DNA from: CAZDIO01 sp964505555
GTDB lineage: Bacteria; Bdellovibrionota_C; UBA2361; SZUA-149; CAZDIO01
Assembly: GCA_964505555.1 (NCBI GenBank)
Contig: CAZDIO010000036.1
Location: forward strand, 1 to 5,712
DNA: 5,712 nucleotides
Reading direction: 5' to 3'
In this document: in pieces, positions 1 to 5,685 of the stretch
Layout: each line of letters opens with the position of its first letter
Numbering within the stretch: the first letter of the stretch is position 1
Notes under the pieces: generated by a model
What the model saw: only the letters and a program-made list of their open reading frames with translations
Databases searched by the model: none
What the model was told of the DNA's origin: nothing
Made by a program: the position numbers and the translations under genes

Positions 1-50
1 TGCTTCGCTTCGCTCGCAACGACAGACGTTTTCATTTTGTTAGAGGCTCT
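1..50 (-). repeat. Edge of a probable interspersed repeat (GCGAGCGAAGCGAAGC type)
   Basis: On the minus strand bases 1-19 plus flank read as TTGCGAGCGAAGCGAAGCA, a sequence I recognise from memory as the core of short repeats scattered through many bacterial genomes. It is cut by the window edge. Bases 33-50 carry AGAGCCTCTAACAAAATG (minus strand), which closely matches a motif at 5375-5392. The stretch starts right at the stop codon of the transglycosylase gene. It is non-coding as far as can be seen; assignment to a named repeat family is inference. Confidence 0.45.
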
Positions 51-774
51 ATGCTTTATCAAGAGCAACGTTTGAATCACCCTTGGGTTGCAATTCATTA
101 TGGGCAATAAGTGATCGGTAGTAGTGAAGCACTTGAGAAACAAACTTTCGTGTTTCTAAGATATCTGGGACCTTCCCGTGTCGCTCCACATGCACTGGCC
201 CAACATTGTATGCTGCCAACGCCATCTCCATATTCCCATCAAATCGCGAAAGAAGCATGGAGAGATATTTCGATCCGCCAAGGATATTCTCACGAACCGA
301 ATATGGATCTTCAACTCCCAGCCATTTTGCAGTTTTAGGCATTAATTGCATTAAACCAAGAGCCCCCGCCTGAGAGCGCGCAAACCGTTCACAACGAGAC
401 TCTACCGCAATAACAGCTAACACTAATTCATCTTTTAGAGAGTATTGTTTTGAAGCATCTTGAACAGCAAGAAACAGCTCAAGCCGAGAGTCTACAGTAG
501 AGTCTTTCGCATAGAAACGAGGACATGCTTTATCAAACACAACCGAATCATTTTTTCTCTTTGGTCCATGAAGATAGGGCCGAAGCTCTCGCTTTACCTC
601 GCTCACCGCAAGATCTTTCGTAGGCATAAAAGTGCTTACAATCAGATTATATTGCTTTACAAATTGTTTTTCGACAGTAGAGGAGAGATTTAAAAACCCG
701 ATACCACCAATACACGCAACAATCGCAGGAGCGATGGCAAAACAAGCAACTCTGGTGATTCGTTTCCTTTCCAT
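49..774 (-). CDS. Membrane-anchored lytic transglycosylase (SLT / goose-lysozyme-like fold)
   Basis: This 241-residue protein should cleave the MurNAc-GlcNAc bond of peptidoglycan, giving 1,6-anhydro ends, in the periplasm. Residues 9-29 form one hydrophobic segment after a basic start (MERKR), so it is probably an inner-membrane signal anchor; no lipobox is evident. The SLT domain spans about 100-220 and shows the family motifs in order: the catalytic Glu at 125 (AVES), GLMQLMP at 140-146, AYNVGP at 188-193, and the closing ETRKFVSQVLHYY at 207-219. The 30-100 region is unassigned. The length suits small MltE/Slt-type enzymes. The ATG at 774 has no visible Shine-Dalgarno (a C-run precedes it), yet no better in-frame start lies before the membrane segment. 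The gene is separated from hemC by 315 bases, so it probably has its own promoter. Its stop codon sits at the edge of a repeat. The family call is firm; the cellular role (growth, secretion or envelope assembly) is unknown. Confidence 0.9.
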   Translation of the reverse strand: MERKRITRVACFAIAPAIVACIGGIGFLNLSSTVEKQFVKQYNLIVSTFMPTKDLAVSEVKRELRPYLHGPKRKNDSVVFDKACPRFYAKDSTVDSRLELFLAVQDASKQYSLKDELVLAVIAVESRCERFARSQAGALGLMQLMPKTAKWLGVEDPYSVRENILGGSKYLSMLLSRFDGNMEMALAAYNVGPVHVERHGKVPDILETRKFVSQVLHYYRSLIAHNELQPKGDSNVALDKA

Positions 775-818
775 TGGGGGAACATATCACAAACAGCAGT
801 GCATTCCAATCTAGCCCC

Positions 819-824
819 ATTGTA
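819..824 (-). promoter_or_regulatory. Possible -10 box (TACAAT) for the transglycosylase gene
   Basis: The minus strand reads TACAAT here, 45 bases before the ATG at 774, in an AT-rich setting. No good -35 hexamer is found 16-18 bases upstream (candidates such as AACTGG are poor), so this is a weak call resting on the -10 match and position alone. Confidence 0.25.
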
Positions 825-944
825 TCAAAAATATGCAATCGCCAGTTGTACGTTTCGTCACAAAAAGATGTGTACTCAAATCTAAACGAGTTCAAACTCA
901 ATATGTGCAGATACACGCTGGTACTGATTTATATCACTTATACT

Positions 945-1065
945 CATCCTCAAACTCCCACTTCTTTCCCTTCTCCTTCTACTAAACTTCGACTTGCACT
1001 TGCTCTTGCACTATTAAGAGCAAGTCGAAGTTCAGGAGAAGAAGAAGTAAAAGTCCAAGGAGACG
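945..1065. repeat. Long imperfect inverted repeat with a 17-bp core hairpin
   Basis: The core arms are 985-1007 and 1016-1032. The right arm AAGAGCAAGTCGAAGTT is perfectly complementary to the left arm once one 6-base unit is looped out, because the left arm has a tandem ACTTGC duplication (992-997 and 998-1003), followed by a near-copy TCTTGC (1004-1009). The loop is 8 bases. Outside the core, a pyrimidine-rich tract (about 950-984) faces a purine-rich tract (about 1033-1062), giving a looser extension of the stem. There is no T-run directly after the stem on either strand, so it is not a standard intrinsic terminator. It fills most of the 315-base gap between hemC (ends 1090) and the transglycosylase (starts 774). 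It could be an RNA-stabilising hairpin, a 3' processing structure for the hemC mRNA, or a remnant of a small mobile repeat. Confidence 0.7.
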
Positions 1066-1069
1066 TTAA

Positions 1070-1088
1070 CAAAAACTCTTCAGCTGAA
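1070..1088 (-). terminator. hemC: Weak terminator candidate just after hemC
   Basis: Immediately after the hemC stop codon the minus strand has the 10-base palindrome TTCAGCTGAA (1079-1088), then GAG and TTTTTGTT. The stem is short and needs a four-base loop, leaving only a few pairs. It could help to end the transcript, but the larger hairpin at 985-1032 may matter more. Confidence 0.2.
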
Positions 1089-1089
1089 T

Positions 1090-1998
1090 TTATTCCACCT
1101 CAAGTAGTTTTTTCGCCCCCGCTGCAATCAACAACTCTGCAAGCTCATCCCCCAACAAATACGCATTCTTTGGATCCCCCACTACTCTCTCCTCACAGAT
1201 CTCTTTCCCATCTCGAGAGAGCACCCGCGATTGGAGCTGCAATCTTTGAGAGACAATCTCTCCATATACCCCCACCGCGGAACGACAATGCGCTCCGAGC
1301 GTAGCAATGCATCTGCGTTCTGCGGCGTAAACCGCCTGAAGCGCATCAGTAGAAAGCGCTTGCAAAAGCGCGCAGATATCTCTTCGCTCTTTAAGACACT
1401 GCGCAACTAAGATCCCTTGATTCATCGCTGGAACCATCTCTTGTGTCGAAAACTGTGACGAAATAACAGCCTTCAAAGAAAGACGATTAATCCCAGCACT
1501 GGCAAGTACGATCCCTGCTAGTGTTTTACTTTGCTCAAGTTTTTCAATTCTTGTCGGCACGTTGCCCCGAAGATCCACAATTTCAAGATCCGGCCTCAAC
1601 CGAAGAAGTTGTGCTCTTCGTCGTTCACTTGACGTGCCGATCTGTGCACGATGAGGAAGCTCTCGCCACGTACGATGTAACTTCCCAATAAAAGCATCAG
1701 AGGGATCTTCACGCGATAAGACCGGAAATAAGATCGAATCGGGAATAATATCGACAGGAACATCCTTTCCAGAATGAACAGCAAAATCGATCTCTTTATT
1801 CAGCAGTGCTTCTTCTATCTCTAAAACCCATTCCTTCTTGTCAGAGACCCCTTGTTCTTTTCTCTTATCTCCGGCAGTGACGATCTCTACAATTTCGAAA
1901 TCAAGTCCAACCTGTAATTTCTTCAGTGCGCTGACAACGAAGCGACTCTGAGAAATTGCCAGCTTACTTGGTCGTGTTCCAAGGAGAAGCTTTTTCAT
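1090..1998 (-). CDS. hemC: Hydroxymethylbilane synthase (porphobilinogen deaminase)
   Basis: HemC joins four porphobilinogen molecules head to tail into hydroxymethylbilane, a cytosolic step of haem and sirohaem synthesis. The 302 residues match the family's usual length. Visible motifs are GTRPSKLA (7-14), HSGKDVP (75-81) with the catalytic Asp at 79, REDPSDAF (96-103), GTSSERR (121-127) with the cofactor-binding arginines, RGNVPTR (144-150), and the loop LGAHC (234-238), where Cys238 should carry the dipyrromethane cofactor. Two spots differ from the usual forms as I remember them: Gly77 where Met or Leu is common, and Ala-His rather than Gly-Gly before the cysteine. All key catalytic residues remain, so an active enzyme is likely. 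The ATG overlaps the psd stop as ATGA and is preceded by GGAGG at 2003-2007, implying translational coupling. No hemD or other haem gene is adjacent. Confidence 0.96.
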   Translation of the reverse strand: MKKLLLGTRPSKLAISQSRFVVSALKKLQVGLDFEIVEIVTAGDKRKEQGVSDKKEWVLEIEEALLNKEIDFAVHSGKDVPVDIIPDSILFPVLSREDPSDAFIGKLHRTWRELPHRAQIGTSSERRRAQLLRLRPDLEIVDLRGNVPTRIEKLEQSKTLAGIVLASAGINRLSLKAVISSQFSTQEMVPAMNQGILVAQCLKERRDICALLQALSTDALQAVYAAERRCIATLGAHCRSAVGVYGEIVSQRLQLQSRVLSRDGKEICEERVVGDPKNAYLLGDELAELLIAAGAKKLLEVE

Positions 1999-2822
1999 CG
2001 AACCTCCGTAAGCGACTGCCCAAACCGGACTCGACCGGATTTTATATTCTTTGTGGCGGTAAATTTTCCTTTCTCAAAAAGCAAAATTACTGTCGAGCCG
2101 AAGTGAAAAGTTCCTAAGCGCTCTCCTTTCTTGATTAGTTTAGGCGTAACGTAGGTACGATGAAGCTTTTTTCCTTTTTTAAGGAGATATTGATTACTTC
2201 TTAGATCATCAAAGCTAAGACGAATTGAGCCTACATTGGTAGCCCCAACCATCACCACCCCCACCATTCCCAGCTCGCTTTCAATAGCGGTAATAATCCG
2301 CTCGTTTACTGCAAACAATTGATTGATCTTTTCTACGCTCTGTTCATTAACCGGCCAAAGAGCCCCAGGGATGTAATGGAGTTCTCGGATCTGTCCATCC
2401 ACGGGAGAGTGAATATGATGGTAGTCAGGGGGGGCCAGATAGAAAGTAATAAAGAAACCATCAACAAAACGCTTTGCGAGCGTTTCATCTTGAAGCAACG
2501 TATAGACACTGTACGTTTTCCCCTTGACCTGAAGGAGCTTCTCTCCTTCCAGAGAACCAAACGATGTTATCGCTCCATCAACAGGACTAACAACGCCCTC
2601 ACCGATCGGTCGAATACCATCTTTTAGGTTACGAACAAAAAACTCAGAAAGACTTGGATACTCTTCTAATGTTTTTTGCGCCTCATCAAGATTGACATTA
2701 TAGCGGTCAACAAACCAGCGAAGTATTTTTTTCTGCACAAAAGGTGGGAGCCGAAGCGAGGAGAGTCGTCCCACAAGGTAGCTGAGCTGATTTTTAGGAA
2801 GTACTCGAAGTAGTGGTAGCAT
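1995..2822 (-). CDS. psd: Phosphatidylserine decarboxylase proenzyme
   Basis: Psd decarboxylates phosphatidylserine to phosphatidylethanolamine at the inner membrane, using a pyruvoyl group made by self-cleavage. The 275 residues are close to the size of the bacterial type I enzyme. The self-processing triad is recognisable: Asp82 in SPVDG (79-83), His138 in YHHIHSP (134-140, with the substrate-side His135), and Ser243 in FGST (241-244). Cleavage between Gly242 and Ser243 would give a beta chain of 242 residues and a pyruvoyl alpha chain of 33. FGST replaces the LGST of the Escherichia coli enzyme; the first position is variable. The N-terminal 1-40 is basic and amphipathic, fitting membrane association. 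An in-frame stop lies four codons before the ATG at 2822, so the start cannot move upstream, although no clear ribosome site precedes it. It follows the hydratase gene by 59 bases and overlaps hemC by 4. Confidence 0.96.
   Translation of the reverse strand: MLPLLRVLPKNQLSYLVGRLSSLRLPPFVQKKILRWFVDRYNVNLDEAQKTLEEYPSLSEFFVRNLKDGIRPIGEGVVSPVDGAITSFGSLEGEKLLQVKGKTYSVYTLLQDETLAKRFVDGFFITFYLAPPDYHHIHSPVDGQIRELHYIPGALWPVNEQSVEKINQLFAVNERIITAIESELGMVGVVMVGATNVGSIRLSFDDLRSNQYLLKKGKKLHRTYVTPKLIKKGERLGTFHFGSTVILLFEKGKFTATKNIKSGRVRFGQSLTEVR
2003..2007 (-). promoter_or_regulatory. hemC: Ribosome binding site of hemC inside psd
   Basis: GGAGG lies within the last psd codons, 4 bases before the hemC ATG. 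With the ATGA stop/start overlap it supports coupled translation and fixes the hemC start. Confidence 0.7.
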
Positions 2823-2881
2823 AATTACAAGTTATCGCGGCGCACACCTCTGCAGTTGCTCGATGCTCTGACGCTCATTTA

Positions 2882-3637
2882 TTACTTTCTTAATTGTGCG
2901 ATAATCCCCTGTGCTTCTTTCCCCACAACAAGTCTCCCACTGATTGCAGCGCGCTTTTCAAGAAGCTCCTCCCACTCCTCCGTTCCTCGAAAAAACGTCG
3001 CTTTTAGCTCCGCCATTGCTTGGGGGCTTTGTTTCTGGAGTTTCTCTGCAAAGGTAGAAACTTTTGTTATCAGCTCCTGGTGATCGTTTGAAAGATCGGT
3101 GTACAGCCCGTGTATTTTTGCCCATGCAGCATCACGCCATTCGGTATCGAGAGCAAGAGCTTGAAAGGCGCCTACCCCAACTTTTCGCTCGATTGCTGGT
3201 CCAACAACAAAAGGACCGATTCCTAGGGCAAGCTCGCTTAAGCGAAGCGCTGCAGCGCTATGAGCAAAAACGTAATCTGACGCGGCCACAACTCCCACTC
3301 CGCCGCCCACTGTTTTTCCCTGCACGCGGGTAATGATAAACTTCGGACATCGGCGCATCGAGAGAATCAAACGAGCAAAGCCCATAAAAAACTCTTTTCC
3401 CTCAAGCGGATCTTTTAAGGAGAGAAGTTCGTCAAAAGATGCCCCACCACAAAACGCTCCTTCTCCTCTACTCTGAAGAACCACCACTCGCACTGCAGTA
3501 TCCTTTCCCGCTTCATCTACGACATCACGTAACCTCCGAAGCGTTTCTCCGGGTAGCGAATTGCCTCGTTCATTGTGAAACGTAATAGTTTGTATTCCCG
3601 ATTTTATCTCTTTCTGAACATCGCTTTGATCGCTCAC
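2882..3637 (-). CDS. Enoyl-CoA hydratase/isomerase (crotonase) family protein, methylglutaconyl-CoA hydratase-like
   Basis: This is a 251-residue crotonase-fold protein counted from a GTG start at 3637, chosen because AGGAG stands 8 bases upstream (3646-3650). The open frame runs on to a TTG at 3676 (264 residues), but the extra residues look unlike the family. Residues about 60-70 (AFCGGASFDEL) and 111-113 (GGG) form the oxyanion-hole elements that bind the acyl-CoA thioester. In the family's second catalytic position Glu135 is kept (LSELALGIG), but the first (Glu144 of rat hydratase) is Gly115 in GGGVGVVAASD. It therefore may not be a standard two-glutamate hydratase. The stretch SELALGIGPFVVGP...ERKVG and the tail with KRAAISG resemble, from memory, Bacteroidota proteins labelled methylglutaconyl-CoA hydratase, acting in leucine breakdown. 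No other leucine or fatty-acid gene is near. It is probably first in a transcript with psd and hemC. The family is certain; the substrate is not. Confidence 0.88.
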   Translation of the reverse strand: MSDQSDVQKEIKSGIQTITFHNERGNSLPGETLRRLRDVVDEAGKDTAVRVVVLQSRGEGAFCGGASFDELLSLKDPLEGKEFFMGFARLILSMRRCPKFIITRVQGKTVGGGVGVVAASDYVFAHSAAALRLSELALGIGPFVVGPAIERKVGVGAFQALALDTEWRDAAWAKIHGLYTDLSNDHQELITKVSTFAEKLQKQSPQAMAELKATFFRGTEEWEELLEKRAAISGRLVVGKEAQGIIAQLRK

Positions 3638-3645
3638 AGCCTCAT

Positions 3646-3650
3646 CTCCT
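3646..3650 (-). promoter_or_regulatory. Ribosome binding site that favours the GTG start of the hydratase
   Basis: The minus strand reads AGGAG, 8 bases before the GTG at 3637. No comparable site stands before the upstream TTG at 3676, so the shorter protein is preferred. Confidence 0.55.
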
Positions 3651-3787
3651 CTCGTAGTCCACTTTTGACAAAACAATAATTTATCGATAGCCTTGTTCTT
3701 AATAAAATCAAAGCCTTACTCTCTCATTCCAAGATGGAGTCATAGTAATAACAACGCTTTGGAAAGTAGTAAAATCGCTTGAGAAAC
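3651..3787. promoter_or_regulatory. Divergent intergenic region, expected to hold both promoters
   Basis: The hydratase operon leaves leftward and the exosortase pair rightward, so both promoters should lie in this AT-rich stretch. On the minus strand TTGATT followed after 17 bases by ATCGAT is a possible but poor promoter. The palindrome TATCGATA occurs at 3682-3689 and could be an operator half, though it may be chance. On the plus strand no -35/-10 pair is convincing. The call rests on gene orientation rather than on clear boxes. Confidence 0.4.
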
Positions 3788-4693
3788 ATGGAGAGCCGAA
3801 ATAGCTTCTTATTTCCGGGTCGTTTCCGCTTTCCAGCCTTTCCGCTAATTATTGCAAGCGGTGTTTTTCTCACCCTTCTTATCCTCTACGCTCCCACATT
3901 AGGCGATATTGCTCATATCTGCTGGACAGACGATGATTATTCTCATGGTTTATTGTTACCGTTTATTACCCTCTATTTATTGTGGGAGCGAAAGAAGAAG
4001 ATACAACAGCTGTTTTCATCGACATCGAAACCGCAATTTTCCTTGATTGGTGTGGCTTTCATGCTCGGGGGGGCTTTTTTATACTTGGTCGGCCAAGCAT
4101 CAGGGTCTCTTTTTGCCTCATGGATTTCATTTTTCCCTACTGTTGTTGGAGCACTCTATCTTCTCTTTGGGAAAGAGCGCGGTAGTGTCTTTATTTTTCC
4201 CTTCCTTCTTAATTTTATGGCAAAGCCTTTACCGGATTCTCTTGTCCCGAAACTCTTTCATCCTTTTCAAGTGTATGCCGCAAAAGTGAGCGCCTCGCTC
4301 CTAGAGTTTCTTAACGTCCCAGTGCACTTAATGGGAAACATCATCGAAATTCCTGGCATGCGTCTCCTGGTGGAAGAAGCCTGCAGTGGCATGCGCTCAA
4401 TGATGGCCATTTTGACGGTCGCCCTTGTGGTAATTGCGCTTACGGCGCGCCCACTCATTGCTCAAGTTACCTTACTCTTACTTTCTGTAATCGTAGCCAT
4501 GGCGCTTAATGTTTTTCGTGTTGCGCTGACCGGTGTGTTATCACATTTTTATGATCCTCGTGCGGCAACCGGATTTTTCCATAGTTTCTCGGGGCTCGTT
4601 GTTTTTTTTCTCGGTTTGATCGTTCTTCATTTCATTTCGCTGCTCCTTGGAAAAATTCCACGTTTGAACTTTCATGAGCAGAGGAGAGGATGA
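3788..4693 (+). CDS. Exosortase (EpsH/Xrt family membrane transpeptidase)
   Basis: Exosortases are multi-pass inner-membrane cysteine proteases thought to process proteins with PEP-CTERM-like C-terminal signals, often together with exopolysaccharide export. The 301 residues carry about eight hydrophobic segments. The three catalytic-site residues are present: Cys199 in EEACSGMRS (196-204), Arg244 in NVFRV (241-245), and His265 in FFHSFSG (263-269). The early family motif DDYSHG (49-54) is also present. An in-frame TTG at 3779 would add three residues; I chose the ATG at 3788 because GAG stands 4 bases before it, though the evidence is thin. The stop overlaps the epsI-like start as ATGA, so the two are coupled. 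The exact class (XrtA, B, C and so on) cannot be decided from motifs alone. No PEP-CTERM substrate, glycosyltransferase or PrsK/PrsR-type regulator is in the window, so its target lies elsewhere. Confidence 0.94.
   Translation: MESRNSFLFPGRFRFPAFPLIIASGVFLTLLILYAPTLGDIAHICWTDDDYSHGLLLPFITLYLLWERKKKIQQLFSSTSKPQFSLIGVAFMLGGAFLYLVGQASGSLFASWISFFPTVVGALYLLFGKERGSVFIFPFLLNFMAKPLPDSLVPKLFHPFQVYAAKVSASLLEFLNVPVHLMGNIIEIPGMRLLVEEACSGMRSMMAILTVALVVIALTARPLIAQVTLLLLSVIVAMALNVFRVALTGVLSHFYDPRAATGFFHSFSGLVVFFLGLIVLHFISLLLGKIPRLNFHEQRRG
4681..4686 (+). promoter_or_regulatory. Ribosome binding site of the EpsI-type gene
   Basis: GAGGAG lies 3 bases before the ATG at 4690, inside the last exosortase codons. 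The spacing is short, but with the ATGA overlap it supports coupled translation. Confidence 0.55.
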
Positions 4694-5370
4694 TCGGCGC
4701 ACGAGTTATATCGTTCTCTGGATCCTTACTTGCGCTGGGCATTCTGCTGAGCACCTTAATCGGCACAAATTTTCTCGGTGGTTCATTACATATTTCAGCA
4801 CCGAAACAGGTGTTTGTTAAAACTCTCCCTCTTCTATTAGGTGATTGGCAGGGAGAAGAACTTGCCGATCTCGGAGTTCGGTCTCGACAAGTTCTCCAAC
4901 TTGATCATTGGATTCGAAGGCTTTACACAAACAAACAGGGAGAAAAGGTGTTTCTCTATATTGGCTATTGGAAGAAACAAAGCGGTGAATATCAAGCCGC
5001 AAAACATTCTCCTGCAATCTGCCTTCCTGCAAACGGCTGGCGGGTGTCCGGAAAAAAAGCAAAAAAGCTCCGTGTCACAAACGACAACACTCTCTCCATT
5101 AATAGCCTGATCGGAGAGTATCAACAGTCAAAATCTCTTTTTTACTACTGGTTTTTTAGTGGAGAAAAAACCTATCATGAAGAGTGGGAAGCACTTCTCC
5201 AGATCAGTCTCCAAACTCTCCTTCATGGTCGAAGTGATGGGGGAATTATCGAGGTCAGTACGAACTTAGAAGGGGTGAGGGGGAGTGCTTCTGAAGAAGT
5301 AGCATCAAAAGCTCTTCAAGATTTCATCACCCAGTTCAATCCGGAATTGAAAAAATTACTTCAGGGATAA
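4690..5370 (+). CDS. EpsI-type exosortase-associated protein (DUF3485)
   Basis: EpsI/DUF3485 proteins occur beside exosortases, or fused to their C-terminus, and are needed for exopolysaccharide-linked export; their biochemical activity is not established. This one is a separate 226-residue protein. Residues 7-28 form a single N-terminal hydrophobic segment, so the rest probably faces the periplasm. The family features are visible in order: LLGDWQGEE (49-57), a YIGYW strand (90-94), the hallmark HSPAICLPANGW (106-117) with the conserved Cys111, the aromatic YYWFF segment around 155, and GRSDGGIIEVST near the end of the domain. The last 35 residues are a charged helical tail without a recognised motif. 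It begins inside the exosortase stop codon, so the two should be made together and may act as a complex, an inference from context. No clear terminator follows; a repeat-like motif begins 5 bases after the stop. Confidence 0.92.
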   Translation: MIGARVISFSGSLLALGILLSTLIGTNFLGGSLHISAPKQVFVKTLPLLLGDWQGEELADLGVRSRQVLQLDHWIRRLYTNKQGEKVFLYIGYWKKQSGEYQAAKHSPAICLPANGWRVSGKKAKKLRVTNDNTLSINSLIGEYQQSKSLFYYWFFSGEKTYHEEWEALLQISLQTLLHGRSDGGIIEVSTNLEGVRGSASEEVASKALQDFITQFNPELKKLLQG

Positions 5371-5499
5371 TTTAAGAGTTTCTAACAAAATGAGTCTTTA
5401 TCCTGGTCCTGACCGTCCTGTCCTAAAAAATGTCTACACGTTAATAGTTTCAAATAATCTCTATTTGTAATGTCCTCGGGAGAGTCTCACCCTCAGCCC
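5371..5499. other. Non-coding stretch with short GTCCTG-type repeats
   Basis: After the EpsI-type gene there is no plausible coding frame. Bases 5399-5422 consist of repeated TCCTG units (TCCTGG, TCCTGA, TCCTGT) that include the small palindrome GGTCCTGACC. No strong stem followed by a T-run was seen, so the end of the exosortase transcript is not marked. Confidence 0.4.
5375..5393 (+). repeat. Copy of the AGAGnnTCTAACAAAATGA motif
   Basis: This 19-base stretch matches the minus strand at 32-50 at 17 positions. Each copy lies at or within a few bases of a stop codon and has the same orientation relative to the gene it follows. A looser relative (13 of 15 bases, inverted) is at about 5681-5695. 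Two copies do not define a family, but the match is longer than expected by chance in a window this size. Confidence 0.5.
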
Positions 5500-5685
5500 T
5501 CAATAAAATCTCTCCATAAACTCTTTCCCATACACCTGCTCAGCAACAAGCCTGTTATGCGCACCACAAAGGACTCTCAAATTCTGAAACGAATTACTCC
5601 CCCCAAGCCCCCGAGAAGAGTGTTCGAAAACTGTCAAGGGGAAAGAAGACTTTCTTAGAAATATTTTTTTATGAAAAAGAGTTTT
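5500..5685 (-). pseudogene. C-terminal remnant of an HNH endonuclease
   Basis: The minus strand holds a 61-codon open stretch bounded upstream by a TAA at 5686-5688 and containing no usable start before the conserved part. Its residues 20-56 read like the C-terminal half of an HNH nuclease: FEH (20-22), RGLGGSN (25-31), NLRVLCGAHN (35-44) with the Asn and last His of the His-Asn-His site, then AEQVYGKEFMERF (48-60), a tail I recall from many HNH proteins of delta-proteobacterial type. The N-terminal zinc-knuckle part is absent, the H-to-GG spacing appears one residue short and the usual proline is missing, which fits decay. It is therefore annotated as a fragment, not a gene. Upstream sequence beyond the window might hold more of it in another frame. 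The plus-strand open frame over the same bases is only its shadow. Confidence 0.6.

Noticed and set aside
985..1032. The repeated units as a CRISPR-like array
   Set aside because: The hexamer units are adjacent without spacers and the main structure is one inverted repeat; no cas gene is present.
774..1304. A 176-codon plus-strand open frame across the gap and the end of hemC
   Set aside because: Low-complexity Pro/Ser/Leu composition, no recognisable domain, half of it antisense to hemC, and part of it simply translates the inverted repeat.
3064..3333. An 89-codon plus-strand open frame inside the hydratase gene
   Set aside because: Shadow of the crotonase-family gene, with an Arg/Gln/Leu-rich composition and no domain.
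5479..5493. GGGAGAGTCTCACCC as a hairpin terminator after the exosortase pair
   Set aside because: Very short stem with a central mismatch, almost no loop, and no T-run after it.
5470..5658. A 62-codon plus-strand open frame at the right end
   Set aside because: It is antisense to the HNH remnant, whose minus-strand frame has recognisable conserved residues; the plus-strand protein has none.
5651..5670. TTTCTTAGAAA followed by a T-run, as a terminator on the plus strand
   Set aside because: The two 5-base arms leave a one-base loop, so the stem cannot form properly, and it is almost 300 bases from the preceding gene.
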